Shown here piece after piece: positions 33,547-43,621 of a stretch of DNA of 64,000 bases. Position 1 is the stretch's first letter. Every line of letters begins with the position of its first letter. The DNA is taken from positions 62,001 through 126,000 of the forward strand of contig CANJMF010000004.1 of the NCBI GenBank assembly GCA_947475895.1, read 5' to 3'. The stretch is from Fidelibacterota bacterium. Its GTDB lineage: Bacteria; Pseudomonadota; Alphaproteobacteria; Rhodospirillales; Rhodospirillaceae. Below the pieces are notes generated by a model that worked only from the letters and a program-made list of their open reading frames with translations, did no database searches and was not told the origin of the DNA. Made by a program: the position numbers and the translations under genes.

Positions 33547-33999
33547 ATGCGGTTTTTGATTGTCTGTGCGGCGGCCGTGATGGCGGTGTCATCACAAGCA
33601 GGAGCGGCGGCACCCGCACAAGCGCCAGCACCCGAGGCTTCAAAGGGCTGCGAAAACAACGACACTCATCCTTTGAGCGATTACCTGGATTTAGCAGATC
33701 GCGTTCAAAATCTCGAACTGCCGATGTTCAAACAGGTCCCGAAGGATGTGACGATCGTCAACGAGGACCTGGTCTACGAAGTGCCGACCAACGCCATCTC
33801 GCGCATTCTGCCGACCGCGAAATCCGAGAGCCTGACCAATATCATGTCGAATATACCGGTGCCGTCGCCGTGCCGCGTGCTGACCCCGGATGGACAATGG
33901 TGGATTGTTTATCGCCTGCGCGAGGGACTTTTGACGTATATTCCGGAAGGCCACTTGCGCCGCCCCGCGAGCAAACCTCCCGCTCCCGCAGCTAAATGA
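33547..33999 (+). CDS. Exported hypothetical protein
   Basis: About 150 residues with a signal peptide (MRFLIVCAAAVMAVSSQAGAAA) and then an Ala/Pro-rich stretch. The mature part has two Cys (KGCENND and PSPCRVL) that could form a disulfide, and an aromatic C-terminal strand region (GQWWIVYRLREGLLTYIPEG), somewhat like a small beta-barrel or SH3-like domain. I do not recognise a family. An alternative ATG at 33526 would add seven residues before the signal. Its stop overlaps the start of the next gene. Confidence 0.65.
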   Translation: MRFLIVCAAAVMAVSSQAGAAAPAQAPAPEASKGCENNDTHPLSDYLDLADRVQNLELPMFKQVPKDVTIVNEDLVYEVPTNAISRILPTAKSESLTNIMSNIPVPSPCRVLTPDGQWWIVYRLREGLLTYIPEGHLRRPASKPPAPAAK

Positions 34000-34685
34000 G
34001 AGACACGCGCATGAGAAGACTTATGAGCTTTCGCATATTCTGCATAGCCGCCATGGTGGCCACAGTGTCGATGACGGCCGCGCGCGCCGCCGACGCACCG
34101 GATACGCGCAAAGCGTTGAACGTCGTCTTTGCTAAGGACGTAGAGACGAAACTGGCGCTGTCGGCCGCACCGGAGCATTTGCGCAGCGATGCAACGTTGT
34201 ACCTGTTCGGCAAGAAAGGCTTCGAGAAAGCGCGTGAAGGCACGAACGGATTTACCTGCCTGCTCAACCGTGACGCTTTTTTCTACGGCAGCACCGCGTT
34301 CAAACCGACCTGCTGGGATGCCGAAGGCGCCACCAGCTATGTGCCGGTGATGTTGCGCGTGGGCGAACTGCTGGCAGCCGGACAAATTCTCGGCGTCATT
34401 CGCGCCGACATCGACGGCGGGTTTCGAAATAATGTGCGGTTCCATCGCCCCGCGCGCACGGGCATTGCTTATATGTTAGCGGGCGATGTGGACCTGGACC
34501 ACACCGGCAAAATCTTGAAGCGCTCCTTCCCCGGCCATTACATGATTTATGCGCCCGGTGTGAAAAACGCCGACATCGGTTATTCGGCGGAAGACGCGAA
34601 ACGCGACCCCAGCCTGCCGGTGATTTTCGACGCCGGCGCCGGCGGAAGCGAGCTGGCCTACCTCATCACGGTTCCGCATCATTAA
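33996..34685 (+). CDS. Exported hypothetical protein
   Basis: A 229-residue protein with an N-terminal signal (residues about 5-32, ending ARAADA). The mature protein has two Cys (NGFTCLLNRD, KPTCWDAEG) and no motif I recognise; phrases such as GHYMIYAPGVKNADIGYSAEDAKRDPSLPVI are repeated in no other protein here. Start ATG overlaps the previous stop (ATGA); an ATG at 34011 is also possible. The coupling suggests that it works with the preceding exported protein. It converges on the broken GSCFA gene. Confidence 0.7.
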   Translation: MRDTRMRRLMSFRIFCIAAMVATVSMTAARAADAPDTRKALNVVFAKDVETKLALSAAPEHLRSDATLYLFGKKGFEKAREGTNGFTCLLNRDAFFYGSTAFKPTCWDAEGATSYVPVMLRVGELLAAGQILGVIRADIDGGFRNNVRFHRPARTGIAYMLAGDVDLDHTGKILKRSFPGHYMIYAPGVKNADIGYSAEDAKRDPSLPVIFDAGAGGSELAYLITVPHH

Positions 34686-34706
34686 AGCGGACGGTTCGAT
34701 GGGACC

Positions 34707-35657
34707 TTAAGCGGAATAGCTTTCGCGGAAAGCACCGATGACTTTTTTGACGAAGTCGGGGCGAACGTGAACGACATCTTCCTCGAACACATCGCCGAGA
34801 CCGATTGACGCGCCAAGATCGAGCATCGCCATCTCGTATGAAGGGAAATAGGTTACCCTGTCGCCGTATTCGCGACAGACTTGACCCGCCACAGCTCTCA
34901 AGGTGGATTTACTCTCCCAATTTGCGTTCGAGACATCGATCCCGGCATAGGTTTTTTGCAGCCTCACCGGCGATACCGAAATCACGATATATTTTGACGG
35001 CGCTCGTTCGAGAATTATGTCGATGATGGCGCGCACATTGTCGTAATTTTCCGCGAAGGTGCTGCAGTGAAATGTGGCTTTGTCCTCACCGCCGTATCCC
35101 AAACCGGGCGGACGCGCAAAGCACTTGCCAGTATCGTTATGCCGCCATACTTCCGTAAGGCCGAGCGTCAGCACCACAACTTCGCTTCGGTCCAGCCCCT
35201 CAACCATCTTTGCTGTAATCTTGTTTGAGATATCGCGCAAGAGCGGCATCGATTTCGCCAGCACCTGCTTGCGATAAGGATCTTGATACAAGACCGGCGC
35301 GCCCGCTGCGCGGTTGGCGTCGGCGTTGATGACGGTGAGGTAGCCGCTTTCGCGGTCGGACCACTTGCCGGCCATGGCCTCGAAATCCTGGCGCATAGAA
35401 AACGTGTCGTAATGCGGCGGCATATCGGCATCGCGCAGACCGAACTGCTGCGTCGATGTGTCGTAAGCGATGGACCTGTAGTCAGGGAATACAATGACAC
35501 CGCTGCTTTGCAGTGCTTAGCGAATCTCCTGCGCGAAGCAGCTTCCCATTGTGAATACGGCTGCGTCCGATTTTAGGATCGGATTTTTGGGAACGACAAT
35601 CGCAGGCTTTAGGAGAAAATCGCCGAGACTGGAAACGTCTAGCGTGCGTTTTTGCAT
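34707..35657 (-). pseudogene. GSCFA-domain protein interrupted by one in-frame stop
   Basis: Read on the minus strand from the ATG at 35657, codons 37-46 spell MGSCFAQEIR, then TAA (35517-35519) at codon 47, and the same frame continues ALQSSGVIVFPDYRS to the end at 34707. The part after the stop contains LPPHYDTF-like MPPHYDTFSMRQDF, VVLTLGLTEVWRHND and ISVSPVRLQKTY, which are GSCFA-family (SGNH-like) features. Apart from this one codon the frame is open for 316 codons. GSCFA proteins are putative glycan or peptide esterases. The gene is either a recent pseudogene, a sequence error, or is translated from the internal ATG at 35423 without its nucleophile-motif region. Confidence 0.82.
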
Positions 35658-35822
35658 AGGCAATACGGACTTTTAAAAAAAGGCTCCGCAGCGCCGAATC
35701 CAGCGCCGCTCTAAAAGGATCGCGTAAACTCTCGCAAAAGCAATCTCAGTGACAACACACGATTAAAGCGCGAGTTCCGCAAATAAGCAGCGACAAAGCG
35801 CGCGGGGAAATTTTTTCTTACT

Positions 35823-35836
35823 TTGACAATCGTCAA
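35823..35836. promoter_or_regulatory. TTGAC-N4-GTCAA inverted repeat
   Basis: TTGAC and GTCAA form a perfect inverted repeat around AATC, 66 bases upstream of the small GTG-start frame at 35902. The left arm begins TTGACA and could double as a -35 element. The 535-base stretch 35658-36193 otherwise holds only that small frame and A/T-rich sequence. Confidence 0.35.
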
Positions 35837-35901
35837 GGCGCGGCGTTGTGCTCGCCCTTAATCTCGTCTCACTCGATTGCGTGCGTGAGAGGGAAACGAT
35901 A

Positions 35902-36006
35902 GTGACGCTTATTCTGATTCAGATTGGTCTACCACTTTCCGTTGCGGTGCTGTCGTTGGGGATTCTCAAACACGCGGCGCGTGCGGCGACAAAGAACCTT
36001 CGTTAG
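35902..36006 (+). CDS. Possible 34-residue membrane peptide
   Basis: A GTG-start frame of 34 codons plus stop, with GAGAGGG about 9 bases upstream. It encodes one hydrophobic helix (LILIQIGLPLSVAVLSLGIL) followed by a basic tail (KHAARAATKNLR), the layout of small inner-membrane peptides. No family recognised. Support is the ribosome-binding site, the membrane-like composition, and its isolation in an otherwise empty 535-base gap. Confidence 0.4.
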   Translation: MTLILIQIGLPLSVAVLSLGILKHAARAATKNLR

Positions 36007-36193
36007 CGGCGCGGCGCTGGTCTCACAGACTCGAGCCACCTGTAACGATTGGGCGTGCTTTAATTTCCGGCAGCATGACGAACAGAAAGTTTCGCCGCGC
36101 CGGCTCGTTTTTTCCGCCAACATTCTCGCATGGCGCAACCAACGCGTAGGCGCCGACGTTCTCTCGCGTACGCCTTTTCGGGAATGTCATTTC

Positions 36194-37108
36194 ATGCGCT
36201 CTTGGCAACGCAAAGCCATCACGGACGGTGCCAAAGCCCTACTGCCATTTCAGCAGACACTGCGTCAGCTCAAGCGCCGTATCGTGCCTTATGACACCAA
36301 CCCAGCCAACGATCCCGGGCTTCTCAGCGATAGCGTTTTCCAACTTCACGCATTAAGCGAAGCCGACGTTACGATTACGGGTGCGCGTGTTGTCGAGATT
36401 GGTTCCGGCTGGAAGCCGATCTTGCCCCTCACCTATCGCGTCGCGGGCGTGGGTCACATCACAACGGTCGATCAAGAACGTCTGTTCGATGCACGCAATA
36501 TGCGCGCCGCCGGCTTTTATATTTTGCAAAATCTCGCGCGCACGGCGACGAAGATCGGATACGCGGCGCCTTTGCAGTTCTCGCGGCTGAAGATGGACGG
36601 CGACACGCTCGATGATCTACTTGATGCAAACGCCATCGACTATCTGGCGCCTTACGATTTCGAAGATCTTGCCGCGAAGAGTGCCGACATCATCGTGTCG
36701 CGCGACGTGCTTGAGCACATTCGCGAAGATCGGCTTCACGACCTCATGGCCACGTCGCGCCGCATTCTCAAAGACGGCGGCGTGCTGTGCCACACCATCG
36801 ACATGTCGGACCATTGGGAGCACGGCGACAAATCGATCTCGCGTTTGAACTTCCTGAAATACGACGGCGCTTTGTGGGGCTTGGCAGGCGTGAACCAACA
36901 AAACTTTCAGAACCGCCTACGGCGCTTTGAATATTTGGACTTATTGCGCCGCTACGACTTCGAGGTTCTGACGGCCACGGGCGAAGCGAACAGCGCGGCC
37001 TGCTCTGCCTTGCGAACGCAACCGTTATGCCGCCGATACAGCAACGTTGATCACGCGGAGCTGGCTATTTTGAACACGACGATTGTCGCGCGGAAGTCCG
37101 GCAGCTGA
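36194..37108 (+). CDS. SAM-dependent methyltransferase domain protein
   Basis: A 304-residue protein with class I methyltransferase features: motif I VVEIGSGWKPILPLTYRVAG, an acidic turn at TTVDQERLF, and a post-I region SADIIVSRDVLEHIREDRLHDLMATSRRILKDGGVLCHTIDMSDHWEHGD with family variation. The SRDVLEH segment is typical of type 11 methyltransferases acting on small molecules or glycans. The open frame extends to 35924 but that part is unlike coding sequence and shows no similarity; the ATG at 36194 is chosen. It is convergent with ctaB. Substrate unknown. Confidence 0.8.
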   Translation: MRSWQRKAITDGAKALLPFQQTLRQLKRRIVPYDTNPANDPGLLSDSVFQLHALSEADVTITGARVVEIGSGWKPILPLTYRVAGVGHITTVDQERLFDARNMRAAGFYILQNLARTATKIGYAAPLQFSRLKMDGDTLDDLLDANAIDYLAPYDFEDLAAKSADIIVSRDVLEHIREDRLHDLMATSRRILKDGGVLCHTIDMSDHWEHGDKSISRLNFLKYDGALWGLAGVNQQNFQNRLRRFEYLDLLRRYDFEVLTATGEANSAACSALRTQPLCRRYSNVDHAELAILNTTIVARKSGS

Positions 37109-37174
37109 GATTGAGGCGCCGGCTTCTGTCCTCAGCAAAGCCCCCTCGGTCGAACAAGAGTGACCTGAGGCGGA

Positions 37175-38092
37175 CTAAAGCCCGAGCGCTTTGCGGATGG
37201 CGTCGAAGGGCACATGCTTGTCGACCACGACGGCGAGGAACACGCCTGCCAGGTACTGCATGGAGAAGAGGAAGTTGCGGCGCGCCCAGACCAGCGACGG
37301 ATCTTTCACCAGTTGCCAGTTCAGCCACAGGAAACGTGCGCCGAAGATCGACGAGATGATCGCGTAGAGCCAGCCCAGTTGACCGAGGGCCACGGGCAAC
37401 AAGGCCGAGCCCACCAGCAAAATCGTGTTGCCGAGAATCCAATTCGCGGTGGCGGCATCGCCGACCACGACGGGCAGCATGGGCACGCCTGCTTTGACGT
37501 AGCCGTCTTTGATGAGGATCGCGAGCGACCAGAAGTGCGACGGCGTCCACAGGAAAAGCGTGATCGCCATGAGCGCGGGCAGCAGCCACAAACTGGGATC
37601 CACCGCGGCAGCGCCACCGAGCACGGCGAAGCTTCCGGCCGCGCCGCCGATGATGATGTTGGTCCAGTGACGGCGTTTCAGCCACACGGTGTAGACGATG
37701 CCGTAGACGAAGGCGCCCAAGAACAAGTGCACCGCCACGACCCAGTTGAAGGCGAGTGTCGCCAGCGCGCAGCCGGTGAGCAACAACGCGCCCGCGAACC
37801 ACAGGGCGCGCACGGGGTTGCCCAGGGTTTGCGCCGCCAAGGGACGCTTTGCCGTGCGCGGCATCAGGCGATCGATGTCGCGGTCGTAATATTGATTGAA
37901 CACAGCCGAGCCCGACGAGCCCAGCAGCATGGCCAAGAATAACACCGCAAGCTGCCAGCCGTTCACATGCGTGGACACCGCCGCATAGCCCGCCATGGCG
38001 CTGAGCGCGATAAGGAAGCCGATACGAAGCTTCATCAACTCGATGTAGCTGCGGATCTGGAATTTGGCGGCGGAGATCATCGTGGGTTTCAT
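37175..38092 (-). CDS. ctaB: Protoheme IX farnesyltransferase (heme O synthase)
   Basis: Makes heme O from protoheme and farnesyl diphosphate, the first step to heme A for aa3 oxidase. The 305-residue membrane protein has about 9 helices and the UbiA-type Asp motifs NQYYDRDIDRLMPRTAKRPL and the second loop LIKDGYVKAGVPMLPVVVGD. The ATG overlaps the stop of the upstream oxidase-like gene by 4 bases, so it is translated with that operon rather than with the coxBA set that diverges 2.3 kb away. Confidence 0.95.
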   Translation of the reverse strand: MKPTMISAAKFQIRSYIELMKLRIGFLIALSAMAGYAAVSTHVNGWQLAVLFLAMLLGSSGSAVFNQYYDRDIDRLMPRTAKRPLAAQTLGNPVRALWFAGALLLTGCALATLAFNWVVAVHLFLGAFVYGIVYTVWLKRRHWTNIIIGGAAGSFAVLGGAAAVDPSLWLLPALMAITLFLWTPSHFWSLAILIKDGYVKAGVPMLPVVVGDAATANWILGNTILLVGSALLPVALGQLGWLYAIISSIFGARFLWLNWQLVKDPSLVWARRNFLFSMQYLAGVFLAVVVDKHVPFDAIRKALGL

Positions 38093-39561
38093 GAATGGCC
38101 TGGATGTGTGCCTGCGGTACCACCGGCACCCTGCCTTGCCAATAACAATTTCCCGGCCAGGAAGATGAAGATCATACCACCGATAACGGCAATCACTCCA
38201 CCGAAGCCTTGTAAGGCCAACGCCACATACTTGGTGGTGGTGTTGATATCCTGCTCGGCCCCGGCGATCTTGCGGCCAACGCCTTGAGAGCCCGCAATAT
38301 ATAGTCCCAGCGAATGCAGGAACTGCCCGCCCGCCAACAACAGATACATGGCGGTGCGCAAATGGCGGCGCGCGGTGCGCCGACCCAGGAGCGGAAAGAA
38401 CAATCCAAAGTAGAGCGCCATGAAAGCGAGCGCGCAGGCGATCAGCATGGCGTGATAGTGCGCGGGCGTGCGCGTATCGACCGAGCCTTCAAAGAAGCCC
38501 AGCGCGCCGCCGAACACGAATAGCAACAAGGCAGCCGCGACGGCTTTCAGTTCCGGCGCACCGTCGCGCAGATCTTTGCGGCGCTTGAACAGAAGCACCA
38601 CCACGCTGCCGAGAATGATGGTGGTTGGCACCGGTAAGCCGAACCAATAGAGATAGGTGAAGGTCATGCGCTGCGTGGGGTCGCCGCCCACATACGTCAG
38701 ATACAGCAGCGGACCGGCAGCGGCAGCAGCAACGAGCACCAGCATGAGAGCGCGAAACCACGACGGCTTCATGGGCGTTTCACCCAGCGAGACTCGCGAG
38801 AGCAAATAAAACGCCGACAGCATCAAAGCGGTGTTGGCGAATTGCAAAATGTGTCCGCCGCCCCACACGAGATACTCCGCTTCGCCTTCCGGTCCTGCGT
38901 TTTGCGGCAAGGTGAACGCGGCGATGGCGATGCAAGCCATGGCGATCAGATAAATCAAGCCAGCGCAGGCGAGGCCAAACCCACCGGCTTCGGCGCGGCG
39001 TTGATGTGCGAGCAGCAAGATGAGCCGCAGCACCGGTAACGCCACGGACACACCCAGCATGATCAATCCCGCGAAAAACACCGGATGGCGCAGCAGCGGA
39101 ATGTAGTTGTTAAGCGAGGGCTCGCCGAGATCGGCCACGGCAGGCGCGATCAGCAAAATAAAGCTGAGATAAGCGCCGTAAACGCCGAGGCGTCCGAAGA
39201 AAGCGCCCATGCGTCCAATGGCGTTGCGGTCGTCGCCGACGGACTGCGCGGTCACGGCAACCGTGAACGCGCCCTGCACGCCGAGAACCCACACAACAAG
39301 CGCGAAGACAACGTGCACAACAAGAATGCGGCGAAAGAAGTCGGGACCGGTCCAGGGCAGGATGGCTTCAGCGCCCGGCGCGCGTGCGAGGGCCAGCATC
39401 AGTGCGAGCAGGCCCGCGAGCGCAAGCGCGACCATGGGCAGCATGGTCCAGCCATAAAGTTCGGTGCGCAGCGACGGCGTGAGTCGTCCGGCGAAATTGC
39501 CGTCGACGGGAACATCCATCTGCGGCGGGCGTGAGCGGGCGAAGACTTCTTTCTCTTCCAT
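38089..39561 (-). CDS. Heme-copper oxidase subunit I-like protein lacking the helix VII His pair
   Basis: A 490-residue protein with about 12 to 14 membrane helices and the subunit I layout. Retained: His83 on the helix II position (LVVHVVFALVVWVLG), His237 on helix VI (VWGGGHILQFANT), and the helix X pair His368-Tyr-His370 (TPAHYHAM). Missing: the adjacent His pair expected on helix VII; residues 260-330 contain no His. It could therefore bind two hemes but not a normal CuB. It is closest in feel to cbb3/NOR-type subunit I. It lies between DUF420 and ctaB with tight spacing. Possible roles are oxidase assembly, heme handling or an unusual reductase; none is shown. Confidence 0.8.
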   Translation of the reverse strand: MEEKEVFARSRPPQMDVPVDGNFAGRLTPSLRTELYGWTMLPMVALALAGLLALMLALARAPGAEAILPWTGPDFFRRILVVHVVFALVVWVLGVQGAFTVAVTAQSVGDDRNAIGRMGAFFGRLGVYGAYLSFILLIAPAVADLGEPSLNNYIPLLRHPVFFAGLIMLGVSVALPVLRLILLLAHQRRAEAGGFGLACAGLIYLIAMACIAIAAFTLPQNAGPEGEAEYLVWGGGHILQFANTALMLSAFYLLSRVSLGETPMKPSWFRALMLVLVAAAAAGPLLYLTYVGGDPTQRMTFTYLYWFGLPVPTTIILGSVVVLLFKRRKDLRDGAPELKAVAAALLLFVFGGALGFFEGSVDTRTPAHYHAMLIACALAFMALYFGLFFPLLGRRTARRHLRTAMYLLLAGGQFLHSLGLYIAGSQGVGRKIAGAEQDINTTTKYVALALQGFGGVIAVIGGMIFIFLAGKLLLARQGAGGTAGTHPGHS

Positions 39562-39573
39562 CGCTCGCGACCC

Positions 39574-40008
39574 TTAAGCCGCCGCCGGCGTGGGATAGAC
39601 GTGATAGAGCATAACGTAAATCAGAACGCCCGTGGCGGTGACGTAAAGCCACACCGGCCACGTCCAGCGCGCGATTTTACGGTGACGCTCAAACTGGCCA
39701 TGCAGCGACCGCCACGCGGTGACGGCAACCATCGGTGTGACGATCGTCGCCAGAACAACGTGACTAATGAGCATGGCGAAGTAGAGCGGACGCGACCATT
39801 CGGGTCCGCGATACACGAACACGGGCGCCGTGAAGTGATAGACCAGATAACAAATGAGAAAGACCGCCGAGACGATGATGGTGGCAATCATCACGCGGCG
39901 ATGGGCTTCGCGCCGGCCCGTGCGGATGAGCACGAATCCGATCAGCAATAAAACGGTCGCGATCGTATTAAGGACCGCGTTCACATGCGGAAGAATATCG
40001 GCGAGCAT
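39574..40008 (-). CDS. DUF420 family membrane protein (CtaM/YozB-like)
   Basis: A 144-residue protein with four membrane helices, matching DUF420. Conserved His sit in LPHVNAVLN, EAHRRVMI, CYLVYHFTAPV, LISHVVLA and HRKIARWTWPVWLYVTATGV. In Gram-positive bacteria a DUF420 member (CtaM) is needed for active heme-A oxidase. The start overlaps the stop of a 41-residue membrane protein by one base, and the oxidase-like gene follows 12 bases downstream, so the four genes here form one operon divergent from the cox genes. Confidence 0.88.
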   Translation of the reverse strand: MLADILPHVNAVLNTIATVLLLIGFVLIRTGRREAHRRVMIATIIVSAVFLICYLVYHFTAPVFVYRGPEWSRPLYFAMLISHVVLATIVTPMVAVTAWRSLHGQFERHRKIARWTWPVWLYVTATGVLIYVMLYHVYPTPAAA

Positions 40009-40133
40009 TACGGGCCCTTCACCGCGGTCTTGTAGATAAAGCTCACATACATGAACAGCGACGCTGCCCCGAGCGAGAGCGCGAACAAAAGAAGTTTCGT
40101 GCGATTGGGCGGTGGTGCTTGATTGGGTGCCAC
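40008..40133 (-). CDS. 41-residue single-helix membrane protein upstream of DUF420
   Basis: A GTG-start frame of 41 codons. Reading: a Pro/Asn-rich soluble start (APNQAPPPNRTK), one helix (LLLFALSLGAASLFMYVSFIY) and a short KTAVKGP tail. Its TAA shares one base with the ATG of DUF420, a translational-coupling arrangement, and AAAAGG lies 8 bases before the GTG. Small one-helix proteins often accompany cytochrome oxidase genes, but I do not recognise this one. It starts about 300 bases from coxB on the other strand. Confidence 0.65.
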   Translation of the reverse strand: MAPNQAPPPNRTKLLLFALSLGAASLFMYVSFIYKTAVKGP

Positions 40134-40431
40134 GGGTCGGCCTTTTCTTCGGTCTTAGGAAGGCGAAAAGCCTGTGTAGCCGATGTTGGCGGCGATTCCA
40201 GCATTTAATCCCAAGCGCTTCATCCGTGCCCTTCCCACCTGTAACAGGCCGGCCCTGTCACCTTTACGGGAGGGCCCGGTTCGGGCTAGTCTCCGGCCGT
40301 GGGGTAATATGGCAGCGGGTTAACGCTCGGGGATGCCATGCAAAAGTTTGAAAAGCCTCGAAAAACGAGTTGAACCTCTGGGCGGGTCCGCTTAAACGGA
40401 GGCCGCCCCCAGGCTGCAATGGAGATAGGGT

Positions 40432-41295
40432 GTGAGCCGTCCGATTCAGGCATTTATTGCCACTCTTGTTAGTTTCTTTTCCGCCACCTTCGTCTCGATG
40501 GGGGCATTCGCCGCACAGGACATGCCGACGCCGGCATTTCCCCATGAATGGCAGCTCGGGCTTCAGCCCGCAGCGACGCCGACCATGGAGCTGATCAGTG
40601 CGTTCCATACGGAACTGCTGTGGATCTGCATCGCGATTTCGGTGTTCGTGTTGGTGCTGCTGCTGATCTGCATCTTCAAGTTCAACGAAAAAGCCAATCC
40701 CGTGCCGGCCAAGTGGTCGCACAACACGCTGATCGAAGTGATCTGGACCGCCGTTCCGGTCCTGGTGCTGGTCGCGATCGCGATCCCTTCTTATAAGCTT
40801 CTGTACTTCCAAGACCGCACGACCGAAGCCGAGATGACCTTGAAGATCATCGGCAACCAATGGTTCTGGTCTTATGAGTATCCGGACAGCGAGATTTCCT
40901 TCGACGCACTGGCGATCCCGGACGATCAAATCAAACCGGGCCAACATCGCATGCTGGAAACCGACAACCACGTCATCGTTCCGCAAGACACCAACATCCG
41001 TCTGCTGTTCACCGCCAACGACGTCATTCATGCCTGGACCGTCCCGGCCTTCGGCGTGAAGCTCGACAACGTTCCCGGCCGCACCAACGAAACCTGGATG
41101 CGTGTCACCAAGCCCGGCCGCTACTACGGTCAGTGCTCGGAACTGTGCGGTGTCGATCACTCGTTCATGCCGATCGTCGTCGACGTCGTCAGCAAGGCCG
41201 AGTTCGCCGCCTGGCAGGAATCGAAAAAGACCAAAACGGCCGCAGCGGCGCCGGCACCGGCAGAAGCGCCGGCCGAAGCCCCCAAAGCCAATTAA
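40432..41295 (+). CDS. coxB: Cytochrome c oxidase subunit II (aa3 type)
   Basis: Takes electrons from cytochrome c through the binuclear CuA centre. The 287-residue protein has a signal peptide (1-28, AFAAQD), two membrane helices (60-82, 100-122) and the CuA domain with His200, Cys235, Glu237, Cys239, His243 and Met246 (YGQCSELCGVDHSFM), all ligands present. NQWFWSYEYP supplies the aromatic electron-entry patch. The C terminus is an Ala/Pro/Glu tail. The GTG start has GGAGATAGGG upstream. First gene of coxB-coxA-ctaG-coxC; the 298-base gap before it contains a hairpin at 40378-40414 and no gene besides the divergent small frame. Confidence 0.96.
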   Translation: MSRPIQAFIATLVSFFSATFVSMGAFAAQDMPTPAFPHEWQLGLQPAATPTMELISAFHTELLWICIAISVFVLVLLLICIFKFNEKANPVPAKWSHNTLIEVIWTAVPVLVLVAIAIPSYKLLYFQDRTTEAEMTLKIIGNQWFWSYEYPDSEISFDALAIPDDQIKPGQHRMLETDNHVIVPQDTNIRLLFTANDVIHAWTVPAFGVKLDNVPGRTNETWMRVTKPGRYYGQCSELCGVDHSFMPIVVDVVSKAEFAAWQESKKTKTAAAAPAPAEAPAEAPKAN

Positions 41296-41332
41296 CCGAA
41301 CGCCACCGTCTGATATCGGCGCGTTAGTCTAG

Positions 41333-42982
<1,650 letters not shown>

Positions 42983-42999
42983 AGGACCTAAACTCGGCA

Positions 43000-43599
43000 A
43001 TGACAAACCCGGGCCTCCAACGCCGCAAGCACCTAACCGCGAGCTTTTTGCTGACGGTATCGGCGGCTATGGTGGGCCTGGCGTTCGCGTCCGTGCCGCT
43101 CTATCGCCTGTTGTGCAAGGCCATCGGACTGGGCGGCACGACGCAAGTCGCCACCATGGCGCCCGAGGCCCAATCGGCCGAAGAGTTCACGGTGCGGTTC
43201 GATGCCAACACCGACAAGCAGCTTCCCTGGGACTTCAAACCCGAGGTAAAGAGCGTCGGCTTGAAAGCGGGCGAAGCGATCACCGTCGTCTATCACGCCA
43301 AGAACACGTCCGATCATGCCACGCGCGGCACGGCGACCTTTAATGTGACACCCGAAAAGATCGGCATCTATTTCAACAAGCTCGAGTGCTTCTGCTTCCA
43401 AGAGCAGGACCTGGCACCGGGGCAAGAAACGGACATGGCGGTGAAGTTCTTCATCGACCCCGCCATCTTGAAAGACAAGACCACCGAAGAAGTGCGCACG
43501 ATTACTTTATCGTACACCTTCTTCCGCTCGCTGAACGGCCGGCCCGTTGCGGACAAGACCGCATCGGCAGACCTGCCAGCGACGCAAAAAACCAATTGA
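43000..43599 (+). CDS. ctaG: Cytochrome c oxidase assembly protein CtaG/Cox11
   Basis: Copper chaperone that delivers CuB copper to subunit I. The 199-residue protein has one N-terminal membrane helix (LTASFLLTVSAAMVGLAFA), the conserved SVPLYRLLCKAIGLGGTTQ with Cys39, and the copper-binding Cys130-Phe-Cys132 in NKLECFCFQEQ, followed by FFIDPAILKDK. It is placed between coxA and coxC, the standard alphaproteobacterial position; ctaB is absent from this strand and is encoded in the divergent operon. Confidence 0.96.
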   Translation: MTNPGLQRRKHLTASFLLTVSAAMVGLAFASVPLYRLLCKAIGLGGTTQVATMAPEAQSAEEFTVRFDANTDKQLPWDFKPEVKSVGLKAGEAITVVYHAKNTSDHATRGTATFNVTPEKIGIYFNKLECFCFQEQDLAPGQETDMAVKFFIDPAILKDKTTEEVRTITLSYTFFRSLNGRPVADKTASADLPATQKTN

Positions 43600-43621
43600 T
43601 GAGCAAAGAGGAACCTCAGCG

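Noticed and set aside
35924-36193. Extension of the methyltransferase gene upstream to 35924
   Set aside because: The added 90 residues are Arg/Cys-rich without similarity and overlap a better small frame; ATG at 36194 begins the conserved part.
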